Shown in pieces: positions 1 to 6,000 of a stretch of 8,334 bases of DNA. Source of the DNA: Candidatus Pelagibacterales bacterium (GTDB lineage: Bacteria > Pseudomonadota > Alphaproteobacteria > TMED109); assembly GCA_002732015.1 (NCBI GenBank), contig PCCU01000062.1, forward strand, positions 1 through 8,334, read 5' to 3'. Each line of letters opens with the position of its first letter. The first letter of the stretch is position 1. Below the pieces are notes generated by a model, which was given only the letters and a program-made list of their open reading frames with translations, did not search any database and was not told where the DNA came from. A program made the position numbers and the translations under genes.

Positions 1-115
1 CTGGCACGTGGTAGACATATTCCTTCATATAGTACTTCACGTTCAAGCCGCAATCCATGAAGTCGACCTCACTGTCAAGCCTGCTCTGCATCCGCCGGTG
101 CACGGGTCGATCATT
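1..115 (-). other. Foreign GC-rich segment at contig end, with partial unidentified minus-strand reading frame
   Basis: Bases 1-120 are 63/120 G+C (52.5%), while bases 121-240 are 33/120 (27.5%), so composition breaks sharply about here. On the minus strand one frame is open across the whole segment (39 codons from base 118 down to base 2) with mostly G or C third positions, as expected of coding DNA from a higher-GC genome. It reads ...SRLDSEVDFMDCGLNVKYY... and continues beyond base 1; I do not recognise the protein. On the plus strand the yebC frame meets a TGA at 58-60, so yebC cannot extend to the window edge. The exact joint is uncertain (about 105-124), because GATCATTTTGGG just before base 121 could already be yebC. 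The likeliest explanation is a chimeric read or amplification junction; a real rearrangement truncating yebC is less likely. Confidence 0.6.
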
Positions 116-123
116 TTGGGCCT

Positions 124-330
124 TTGAGAAATTCTTTAGAACAGAAGTTTGGGGAACCCAAAACATCTAAGCTTGTATGGGTTGCTATTAATTTTATTGA
201 AATAAACAAAGAAGAAGCTAAAAAAATATTTTACATTATAGATACATTAGAAGAGAATGATGATGTTCAAAATGTATATACCAATATTAATATTTCTGAA
301 AAAACTCTTGGCGAGCTTACTGATGATTAA
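124..330 (+). CDS. yebC: YebC/PmpR/TACO1-family protein, C-terminal fragment (5' end missing)
   Basis: This is the tail of a YebC-family protein. The family is known as PmpR-type DNA-binding regulators and, in mitochondrial TACO1 and bacterial relatives, as ribosome-associated factors that help translation through difficult stretches. The 68 visible residues match the conserved C-terminal domain: LEQKFGEPKTSKLVW, then IDTLEENDDVQNVYTN, then a short acidic end. The full family is about 240-250 residues, so roughly 70% is absent. The TTG at 124 is only the first possible start codon and is very unlikely to be the true one; the frame is open back to base 61, and true homology probably begins near 109-124, where GC-rich foreign sequence ends. 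yebC next to ruvC is a common proteobacterial order, which supports the call. The stop at 328-330 lies 28 bases before the next gene. Confidence 0.85.
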   Translation: MRNSLEQKFGEPKTSKLVWVAINFIEINKEEAKKIFYIIDTLEENDDVQNVYTNINISEKTLGELTDD

Positions 331-358
331 AATGTATTTTTAAGGAAAAGGATTTATT

Positions 359-832
359 ATGATTATTATGGGATTAGATCCTGGAACAACTGGAGGTATA
401 AGTATTGTTGAAACTCAACAAAACAAACTTCCTCAAATCATATTTGCTAAAAAAATGCCTATAGTTAGTTTGTATGGAAAAAAAATTGTTGATACTAAAA
501 AATTACATGAGTCGCTAAATAATTTCAAAATTGATATATCCATAATTGAAAAGGTTCATGCAATGCCAAGACAAGGCGTAACTTCTAGTTTTCAATTTGG
601 AAGAAGCTTTGGAGCTTTAGAAACTTTGGCCTATTTACTTTCACAAAGAGTAGATTACGTAGCTCCTGCTGTATGGAAAAAATATTTAGGAGTGGGAGCA
701 TCCAAAAAAGATAGTTTGGATATGGCAAGATTAAAATTTGGTGACAATGAAATTTGGAATAAAATAACTAATGATGGAATTGCTGAAGCTTCCTTATTAG
801 TCCTTTATTGGGTATCTAAATTTAAAAATTAA
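359..832 (+). CDS. RuvC-fold Holliday-junction resolvase of phage-associated type, in the ruvC locus
   Basis: Predicted cytoplasmic, metal-dependent endonuclease that cuts four-way DNA junctions during recombination and fork repair. The 157-residue protein shows an RNase H/RuvC fold: N-terminal LDPGTTGGISIVE with D7, a second acidic residue E64 in IEKVHAMPRQGVTSSFQFG (63-81), then VWKKYLG (105-111), and C-terminal NDGIAEASLL with D139 and E143. The VHAMP-x-QGV-x-S-x-F-x-FG block is typical of RuvC-like resolvases from phages and scattered bacteria. It differs from the corresponding region of cellular RuvC, which has an Ala-Leu-Lys-Leu-Gly-type stretch there. Its position, between yebC and ybgC-tolQ, is where ordinary ruvC-ruvA-ruvB would stand, yet ruvA and ruvB are absent. 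An AAAAGGA ribosome site at 347-353 supports the ATG at 359; ATG 368 is an alternative. The fold call is firm; junction-resolving activity and replacement of RuvC are inference. Confidence 0.82.
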   Translation: MIIMGLDPGTTGGISIVETQQNKLPQIIFAKKMPIVSLYGKKIVDTKKLHESLNNFKIDISIIEKVHAMPRQGVTSSFQFGRSFGALETLAYLLSQRVDYVAPAVWKKYLGVGASKKDSLDMARLKFGDNEIWNKITNDGIAEASLLVLYWVSKFKN

Positions 833-841
833 TTTGTTAAG

Positions 842-1261
842 ATGAAAAAAAATCATCATTTTGATATTAGAGTTTATTATGAAGATACTGACTCGGAAGG
901 AATAGTCTATCATTCTAAGTACTTAAACTTTGCTGAAAGAGCTAGAACTGAACTTCTGAGAGAATATAATCTAGTCCAATCAAACATAGAAAAAAAATAT
1001 GGCCTTATTTTTGTAGTAAAATCCTTAAATATAGATTATGTAGGCTTAGCCTGCTTAGATGATTTTTTAAATATTCAAACATACATATCAAAACTAAATA
1101 AAGTAAAAGTTATTTTTTCTCAATTCATTTACAAAAAAAAAGTTCTTATCGCTAAACTGGATGTTAGTGTTTGTTGTTTAAATAAAAATAGAAAAGTTGC
1201 TAGAATGCATGATCAAATATATGATAGTTTAAAGAAACAAGAAAGGGAATATAATGAATGA
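842..1261 (+). CDS. ybgC: Tol-Pal-associated acyl-CoA thioesterase YbgC (hotdog fold)
   Basis: Small cytoplasmic hotdog-fold thioesterase that hydrolyses acyl-CoA (reported family substrates include short-chain and hydroxybenzoyl-type thioesters). In E. coli it is linked to phospholipid-synthesis enzymes, but its role in Tol-Pal function is unsettled. The 139-residue length is normal. The family signature is clear at residues 12-38: YYEDTDSEGIVYHSKYL, then FAERARTELL, with the presumed catalytic Asp at D17 and conserved Y23, H24 and E32. The gene begins 9 bases after the resolvase stop with almost no Shine-Dalgarno sequence, which suggests translational coupling to the gene upstream. Its stop at 1259-1261 overlaps the tolQ start by 8 bases. 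It is the first gene of the conserved ybgC-tolQRAB-pal-ybgF cluster. Confidence 0.93.
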   Translation: MKKNHHFDIRVYYEDTDSEGIVYHSKYLNFAERARTELLREYNLVQSNIEKKYGLIFVVKSLNIDYVGLACLDDFLNIQTYISKLNKVKVIFSQFIYKKKVLIAKLDVSVCCLNKNRKVARMHDQIYDSLKKQEREYNE

Positions 1262-1958
1262 AGCTATTTCCGTTGCAGATAATATTGATATCAGTATTTG
1301 GGGATTAATTCTACAAGCTGATTTAGTAGTTAGAATAGTAATGTTACTACTTTTAATGCTATCAATATTTAGCTGGGCTATAATATTTGAAAAAATAACT
1401 AAGATAAAAAATTTAAACAAGCAAGCAAATAATTTTGAAAATACTTTTTGGTCAGGTATAAAAATTGAAAAGATCAAGGATGATATAGGAATTAATCCTA
1501 CACATCCTATGGAAACAATATTTTTGGCAGGAATTAAAGAATGGGAATTAAATAGTAAGAATCGGAACCCAAATTTACTTGACATACAAGTATTAGAACA
1601 AAGACTTGAAAGAACTATGGCCTCTACTCTTAATAAAGAAATGGAGATTTTAGAAAAAAATACAAACTTTTTAGCGACTACCGGTTCTTCTGCTCCTTTC
1701 ATAGGACTATTTGGAACTGTTTGGGGAATAATGAACAGTTTTCAATCTATTGCTATGGCTAAAAATACATCTTTAGCAATAGTAGCACCCGGCATTGCAG
1801 AGGCATTGCTAGCTACTGCTCTTGGACTACTAGCGGCAATACCTGCCGTAATTTTTTTTAATAAAATTTCAAGTGATACTAATAGATATGGAAATCGATT
1901 AGAGGTTTTTCTCAATGACTTTACAACTATTTTGTCTAGGCAAGTATCTAAAAAATGA
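1254..1958 (+). CDS. tolQ: TolQ, inner-membrane proton-channel subunit of Tol-Pal
   Basis: TolQ belongs to the MotA/TolQ/ExbB family and forms the oligomeric inner-membrane stator that, with TolR, uses the proton gradient to drive TolA. The 234-residue protein has three hydrophobic segments at about 26-46, 139-163 and 178-202, with a cytoplasmic loop between the first two. The family core is unmistakable: TGSSAPFIGLFGTVWGIMNS (143-162) followed by VAPGIAEALLATALGLLAAI (177-196). The N-terminal ISIWGLILQADLVV (14-26, approximately) resembles alphaproteobacterial TolQ and supports the ATG at 1254, preceded by an AAAGGGA ribosome site at 1242-1248. It overlaps ybgC by 8 bases and tolR by 4 bases, so the three products are probably made in coupled fashion. 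Confidence 0.97.
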   Translation: MNEAISVADNIDISIWGLILQADLVVRIVMLLLLMLSIFSWAIIFEKITKIKNLNKQANNFENTFWSGIKIEKIKDDIGINPTHPMETIFLAGIKEWELNSKNRNPNLLDIQVLEQRLERTMASTLNKEMEILEKNTNFLATTGSSAPFIGLFGTVWGIMNSFQSIAMAKNTSLAIVAPGIAEALLATALGLLAAIPAVIFFNKISSDTNRYGNRLEVFLNDFTTILSRQVSKK

Positions 1959-2377
1959 TAAAAAGTCGCTTTAGATACAATATAAAAAAACAAAGTAAAA
2001 TAATGTCAGAAATTAATGTAACTCCATTTGTGGATGTTATGTTAGTTTTATTAATAATTTTTATGATAACAGCGCCTCTGATGAAAACTGGAATAGAAAT
2101 TGAATTGCCAGAAGTTAATACTCCAAATATTCCTGAAAGTGATGAGCCTCTAATTGTAAGTATTAATAAAGATAATGAAATCTTTTTATCTGAGAAAAAA
2201 ATTAGTAATAAAAAACTTAAATCTAAACTTTTAGCAATAAAAAATGCTAATCCTAAAGTAAAGGTTTTTATAAAAGCAGATAAAGTTGTTTCTTATCAAA
2301 CTCTTATGGAAGTAATGAAACAAATAATTGACTCAAACATTACTAACGTAAGCTTAATTACAGACCCTAAAGACTGA
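1955..2377 (+). CDS. tolR: TolR, inner-membrane Tol-Pal subunit
   Basis: TolR is the ExbD/TolR-family partner of TolQ. It has a single membrane helix carrying the proton-responsive aspartate and a periplasmic domain that can contact peptidoglycan. The 140-residue protein opens with a basic cytoplasmic stretch, then SEINVTPFVDVMLVLLIIFM (18-37), where D27 corresponds to the essential membrane Asp of the family (D23 in E. coli). The membrane segment spans about 26-45. The periplasmic part follows, with ELPEV at 50-54, PLIVSI at 65-70 and a C-terminal VKVFIKADK segment (102-110) typical of ExbD/TolR. Its ATG overlaps the tolQ stop in an ATGA arrangement. The stop at 2375-2377 overlaps the GAGGA ribosome site of tolA. 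Confidence 0.97.
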   Translation: MIKSRFRYNIKKQSKIMSEINVTPFVDVMLVLLIIFMITAPLMKTGIEIELPEVNTPNIPESDEPLIVSINKDNEIFLSEKKISNKKLKSKLLAIKNANPKVKVFIKADKVVSYQTLMEVMKQIIDSNITNVSLITDPKD

Positions 2378-2380
2378 GGA
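2376..2380 (+). promoter_or_regulatory. Ribosome binding site of tolA (supports a TTG start)
   Basis: GAGGA overlaps the tolR stop codon and lies only 3 bases before TTG 2384. The spacing is short, but no ATG upstream fits, and the TTG start restores the membrane anchor expected of TolA. Placement inside the tolR stop suggests that ribosomes finishing tolR initiate tolA. Confidence 0.6.
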
Positions 2381-2383
2381 AGT

Positions 2384-3148
2384 TTGAAAAAATTCGTCAT
2401 CTTTTCTTTAATTTTTCACATAACTTTAATGGCTATTTTTAAAATTAAAAACTTTAGTCAAGATAATAAAACTACCAAGGTAGTAAATGTTTCTTATGTT
2501 GAAAATAAAATAGAAAAGAAATTAAAAAAAAAGGTGTCCGATAAGAACAAAAGTTTTAAAAATGAAGAAAAAAAACCTAAGGAAAATAATAGCAAAAAAA
2601 AAAATATAGTTGAAAAAAAAGCAGCTAAAAAACCTGTACCTAAAAAAAATAAAAATAAAAAAACCAAGTCTACAAAAAAAGAACAATTAAAAAATACAAA
2701 AAAATTTGATGATATGCTAAAAAATTTGGCAGCCGAGGATTTAGAAGAAAATAAAAATAATGATATAGATAATAAAATTAAAAATTTATCTAAAGAAGAG
2801 TTATTAGATAAAAATAAGAAGGAAAACAAAAAAGAAATTCAAGCTATTATGAATTTGCTTATGAATCAAATAAATAATAATTGGACAAGGCCTCCAGCTA
2901 TAAAGGGCTATGAAAACCTTATTATTAAAATAGATGTTTATCTTAACCCTAGTGGAAGTGTTTATTCTATTGTAGAATCTACTAGCGCAAAAAAGCTAGT
3001 GGAAGAAAACAAACATCTGAAACCTTTATTAGACTCCGCTATTAGGGCTATAAAAAAGTCTTCTCCATTTGAAGGAATACAAAAATATAGCTATAATAAA
3101 TGGAAAAAAAATACTATAAATTTTAGACCTTTTGAAAATACACAATGA
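2384..3148 (+). CDS. tolA: TolA, inner-membrane-anchored periplasm-spanning Tol-Pal protein
   Basis: TolA transmits motion from TolQR to TolB and Pal across the periplasm. The 254-residue protein has the three expected parts: a short N-terminal membrane anchor (about 3-20, KFVIFSLIFHITLMAIF), a very lysine-rich, probably helical and extended middle (about 40-150), and a compact C-terminal domain (about 152-251). That last domain begins NQINNNWTRPPA, includes VYLNPSGSVYSIVE (185-198), and ends RAIKKSSPF, then YNKWKKNTINFRPF (237-250), close to the alphaproteobacterial TolA pattern (YxxWKxxxxNFxP). The middle segment is Lys/Asn/Glu-rich rather than alanine-rich, as expected from strong AT bias. 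The start is TTG, placed by the GAGGA site and the membrane anchor. An A11 tract at 2594-2604 is read in frame. tolB starts in an ATGA overlap at its end. Confidence 0.93.
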   Translation: MKKFVIFSLIFHITLMAIFKIKNFSQDNKTTKVVNVSYVENKIEKKLKKKVSDKNKSFKNEEKKPKENNSKKKNIVEKKAAKKPVPKKNKNKKTKSTKKEQLKNTKKFDDMLKNLAAEDLEENKNNDIDNKIKNLSKEELLDKNKKENKKEIQAIMNLLMNQINNNWTRPPAIKGYENLIIKIDVYLNPSGSVYSIVESTSAKKLVEENKHLKPLLDSAIRAIKKSSPFEGIQKYSYNKWKKNTINFRPFENTQ

Positions 3149-4470
3149 AAAAAAAATTTATTTTTACATTTCTGTTTTTATTTATATTAATTAAACTACC
3201 TATATCAAATGGAGTTGAGATAGATGTAACCGAAGGAAAGATAGAACCCTTACCCATAGCAATAGTAGAATTTAATCAAGAGAATAAAAATGAGGATAAT
3301 TATTCATCAAAAATACAAAATATTATATCAAATAACCTAGGAAATACTGGACTTTTTAAAATACTACCTAATGATTCATTTTTACAATCTGAAAGTGAAG
3401 TTTTTTTTCAGCCTTTATTTAGTGACTGGAAACTTATTGATGCAAACTTTCTGGTAAGTGGAAAAGTAACTCTTGAAAACAATCGTTTGAAAGTAAATTT
3501 CAAACTATGGGATGTCTATCAAGAAAAATTAGTTATAAATAAAAATATTTCAGGAGTTTCTAGATCTGATTGGAGAATATTATCTCATATTATTTCCAAC
3601 TTAATATATGAAAAAATTACTGGAGAAAAAGGTTACTTTGACACTAAGCTTGTATACGTCGCAGAGGAAGGAACACAAGAAAAAAAAATAAAAAAATTAG
3701 CTATTATGGATTATGATGGCAACAATCACGAAATTCTTACGGACGGAAACGAACTAGTCTTAACACCAAGGTTTTCACCTGACGGAAAAAATATAGTTTT
3801 TTTAAAATATAAAAATAATAAAGCGAGTGTTTACCTGATGAATATTAAATCAAGAAATACTAAAATTTTAGGGAATTTTTCTGGAATGAGTTTTGCTCCA
3901 CGATTTGACCCAAACGGAAAAAAAATTATATTTTCTCTAACTGATAGAGGACAGTCTAACATTTTTATTCAAAATTTAGAGAATAATGAAAAGTTTCAAG
4001 TTACTAATAATAAGTATATTAACACATCTCCTTACTTCTCTCCAGACGGAAACAAAATAGTATTTAGCTCTGATAGGGCAGGAAAACAGAATCTTTACAT
4101 CAAAGGTATAAAAACCATTTCTAGCAAAGTAGAAAGGATTACATATGGAAAAGGTAACTATGCTACTCCAGCGTGGTCACCTAGAGGTGATTATATAGCT
4201 TTTACTAAATCTTATAGAAAAAAATTCTTCATAGGCTTGATTAAAACTAATGGTAAAGGCGAAAGGCTTATATCCGAAGGATACTTAACTGATGGACCTT
4301 CGTGGTCACCTAATGGAAGAACACTTGTATTTTTTAAAACAGTCAAAAACATTAATAATCAGTATGAAACGAAGTTATTTACAATAGATATTACTGGAAA
4401 TTTGGAAAAAGAGCTCATTACACCTAATCAAGCCTCCGACCCTGACTGGGGTCCATCAATTAAGTATTAA
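3145..4470 (+). CDS. tolB: TolB, periplasmic beta-propeller of Tol-Pal
   Basis: TolB is the periplasmic partner that binds Pal through its beta-propeller and is released by energised TolA. The 441-residue length is normal. Residues 1-23 form a signal peptide (lysine-rich start, hydrophobic FIFTFLFLFILI, then PISNG). About 25-165 is the N-terminal alpha/beta domain (LPIAIVEF at 36-43; ANFLVSGKV at 100-108). The propeller follows, with PD40/WD40-like repeats recognisable by SPDG-type turns: SPDGKNIVFLK (211-221), DPNGKKIIFS (255-264), SPDGNKIVFSSDR (299-311), SPRGDYIAFTK (345-355) and SPNGRTLVFFK (388-398). It ends with the family-typical SDPDWGP (431-437). It overlaps tolA by 4 bases, and a 30-base AT-only gap with a small hairpin separates it from pal. 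Confidence 0.97.
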   Translation: MKKKFIFTFLFLFILIKLPISNGVEIDVTEGKIEPLPIAIVEFNQENKNEDNYSSKIQNIISNNLGNTGLFKILPNDSFLQSESEVFFQPLFSDWKLIDANFLVSGKVTLENNRLKVNFKLWDVYQEKLVINKNISGVSRSDWRILSHIISNLIYEKITGEKGYFDTKLVYVAEEGTQEKKIKKLAIMDYDGNNHEILTDGNELVLTPRFSPDGKNIVFLKYKNNKASVYLMNIKSRNTKILGNFSGMSFAPRFDPNGKKIIFSLTDRGQSNIFIQNLENNEKFQVTNNKYINTSPYFSPDGNKIVFSSDRAGKQNLYIKGIKTISSKVERITYGKGNYATPAWSPRGDYIAFTKSYRKKFFIGLIKTNGKGERLISEGYLTDGPSWSPNGRTLVFFKTVKNINNQYETKLFTIDITGNLEKELITPNQASDPDWGPSIKY

Positions 4471-4476
4471 TTTTTT

Positions 4477-4498
4477 TTATATTTTGTGTAAAATATAA
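4477..4498 (+). promoter_or_regulatory. AT-only inverted repeat (9-bp stem, GTGT loop) just before pal
   Basis: Bases 4477-4485 (TTATATTTT) and 4490-4498 (AAAATATAA) are perfect reverse complements around the loop GTGT. The repeat fills most of the tolB-pal gap and ends two bases before the pal ATG, where a Shine-Dalgarno sequence would normally be; none is visible. Being pure A-T, the stem is weak, and no T run follows on the plus strand, so it is not a convincing terminator. It could tune pal initiation or be chance in AT-rich DNA. Confidence 0.35.
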
Positions 4499-4500
4499 TT

Positions 4501-5046
4501 ATGTTAAATTTTTTAAAATTTTTTATTCTTTTATTAGTCATATTTATTGTTTCCTGCGCTGATAATAAAAAAATACCTATTTCCGGAGCTGATGTAACTT
4601 CAGATAGTAATCAAGAGGGTAATAATGATGCCTCTGATGGATCTGAGATTTCAGTATCTGATAACATGGACTCTAGAGATAAAACAAAAGAAGAAGTTTT
4701 AGTAGAGGAGCTTGTCGAAGTAGGAGATAGAGTCTTTTTTGATTATGACAAATCAAGGTTCAAAAACGAAGGAGTAGAAACTTTAAAGAGACAAGCAAGA
4801 TTCTTATTAAAAAATAAAGAACTTACGGTTAGAATAGAAGGTCACTGTGATCAAAGAGGAACAAGAGAGTATAATTTAGCTTTGGGTGAAAGAAGAGCTT
4901 ACTCTGTTAAAAACTTTTTAGTGTCTCTTGGTGTAGAAGAAAGTAGAATTTCAGTAATATCTTATGGCAAAGAAAGACCTCAATCTTTAAACGATGACGA
5001 AGACTCCTGGGCTCAAAATAGAACTGCAATAACTGTAATTAACTAA
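4501..5046 (+). CDS. pal: Pal, peptidoglycan-associated outer-membrane lipoprotein
   Basis: Pal is an outer-membrane lipoprotein that binds peptidoglycan non-covalently and is recycled by TolB/TolA to help close the outer membrane at division. The 181-residue protein begins with a lipoprotein signal (hydrophobic 4-17) ending in the lipobox IVSC, so C19 is the lipidated residue. Residue +2 is Ala, not Asp, consistent with sorting to the outer membrane. A Ser/Asp/Glu-rich flexible linker runs to about 70. The OmpA-like domain (about 76-180) is canonical: VFFDYDKSRF (78-87), VRIEGHCDQRGTREYNLALG (110-129), ERRAYSVKNFL (130-140), ISVISYGKERPQS (150-162), and AQNRTAITV near the end. The gene lacks an obvious ribosome site, unlike cpoB after it. 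Confidence 0.97.
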   Translation: MLNFLKFFILLLVIFIVSCADNKKIPISGADVTSDSNQEGNNDASDGSEISVSDNMDSRDKTKEEVLVEELVEVGDRVFFDYDKSRFKNEGVETLKRQARFLLKNKELTVRIEGHCDQRGTREYNLALGERRAYSVKNFLVSLGVEESRISVISYGKERPQSLNDDEDSWAQNRTAITVIN

Positions 5047-5047
5047 C

Positions 5048-5053
5048 AAGGAG
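5048..5053 (+). promoter_or_regulatory. Strong Shine-Dalgarno site of cpoB (decides a TTG start)
   Basis: AAGGAG lies 5 bases before TTG 5059 and one base after the pal stop. The good match and spacing, plus a signal peptide that begins MFKK from this codon, make TTG 5059 the best start. Confidence 0.75.
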
Positions 5054-5058
5054 TACTT

Positions 5059-6000
5059 TTGTTTAAAAAAATTATCTTTTTTTGTAATTTGTTATTTGTT
5101 TTAGTATTTACACAATTTAATTCAACTTTCTCTTTCGGAGAGGAGTACCTTGATACTGTAATTAAAAAAATAAATAAAATGGAGAGCGATCTTCAAAAAC
5201 TACAAGAAGAAAGTAATAATTTAAAAAGTTCTAGTTCAATAACAATTTCAAATGATACTATCGCATCCCATGAAAAAAGGTTATTAGACCTAGAAGAAGA
5301 GTTTAGAGTTTTGAATGGAAGAATAGATGAAGTACTTTTTGATTTAAAAAATATTTCTAATGAACTACTTAATTTAAAAACAATAAGTAGAAATGAAAAA
5401 AATATTTATAAAAATAGTGAAGAAGAACAGTATGTAGAGCTTGAAAAGGCAAATGGTCAGTCAATTGAAACTATTACAACAGAAGACCCAAATATGAAAA
5501 ATAACCCTAGCATGCAGGTTTTAGGTGTAATTAAAGAAAATGAGATTGAACAAAATAAACTAAGTGATTTGGAAAAACCTAATGCTCCAACTGAACAGCA
5601 ATTAGCTACTCTTTCAAAAAATCCTTCTGATATATACAAACATGCTTATAATATGCTTATTCAGGAAAACTTCTCTGAAGCTGAAAAATTTTTTAATATA
5701 TTTATTGGAGAAAATCCAAAAGATCCGCTAGCTTCAAATGCGTACTATTGGTTGGGTGAAACTTTTTACGTCCAAAAACAATTTCAAAAAGCCTCTATTA
5801 GCTTTGCCAAAGGTTATCAACAATTTCCTAAAGGAAATAAAGCATTGGATCAACTTTTTAAGTTAGCATTAACATTTATTAATTTAGGAAAGAATGAAGA
5901 CGCCTGCGCATCTTTTTCTAAACTAGATATAGAGTTCCCTAATGCTCCAAAAAAAATAAAAAGTAGGATAAAAGATTATAAAATCCGTGCAAAATGTTAA
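5059..6000 (+). CDS. cpoB: CpoB (YbgF), periplasmic Tol-Pal coordinator with coiled coil and TPR repeats
   Basis: CpoB is a periplasmic protein that, in E. coli, links Tol-Pal constriction of the outer membrane to PBP1B-dependent cell-wall synthesis through contact with TolA. The 313-residue protein has an N-terminal signal peptide (about 1-26, KKIIFFCNLLFVLVFTQF), a long helical and probably coiled-coil region (about 28-110, with DTVIKKINKMESDLQKLQEE and EKRLLDLEEEFRVLNGRIDE), and a low-complexity linker (about 115-185). C-terminal TPR repeats (about 190-305) include YKHAYNMLIQENFSEAEKFF, NAYYWLGETFYVQKQF, and GNKALDQLFKLALTFINLGK. It is the usual last gene of the tol-pal cluster, 12 bases after pal, and starts with TTG behind a strong ribosome site. 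Its last 14 bases overlap the presumed tilS start. Confidence 0.94.
   Translation: MFKKIIFFCNLLFVLVFTQFNSTFSFGEEYLDTVIKKINKMESDLQKLQEESNNLKSSSSITISNDTIASHEKRLLDLEEEFRVLNGRIDEVLFDLKNISNELLNLKTISRNEKNIYKNSEEEQYVELEKANGQSIETITTEDPNMKNNPSMQVLGVIKENEIEQNKLSDLEKPNAPTEQQLATLSKNPSDIYKHAYNMLIQENFSEAEKFFNIFIGENPKDPLASNAYYWLGETFYVQKQFQKASISFAKGYQQFPKGNKALDQLFKLALTFINLGKNEDACASFSKLDIEFPNAPKKIKSRIKDYKIRAKC

Noticed and set aside
124..330. Independent small gene starting with TTG at 124
   Set aside because: The sequence is the C-terminal domain of YebC cut off by the foreign joint, not a stand-alone small protein.
1229..1702. 157-codon open frame on the minus strand
   Set aside because: It lies antisense to tolQ, which has full family conservation; the translated product is low-complexity hydrophobic sequence with no recognisable domain.
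2494..2829. 111-codon Phe/Leu/Ser-rich minus-strand frame
   Set aside because: It is the mirror of the lysine-rich A-tract region of tolA (AAA on one strand reads TTT on the other).
4494..4499. Perfect TATAAT, a possible -10 promoter box before pal
   Set aside because: It ends one base before the pal ATG, so transcription would begin inside the coding region, and no TTGACA-like -35 lies 16-18 bases upstream. It is also half of the inverted repeat and easily arises in AT-rich DNA.
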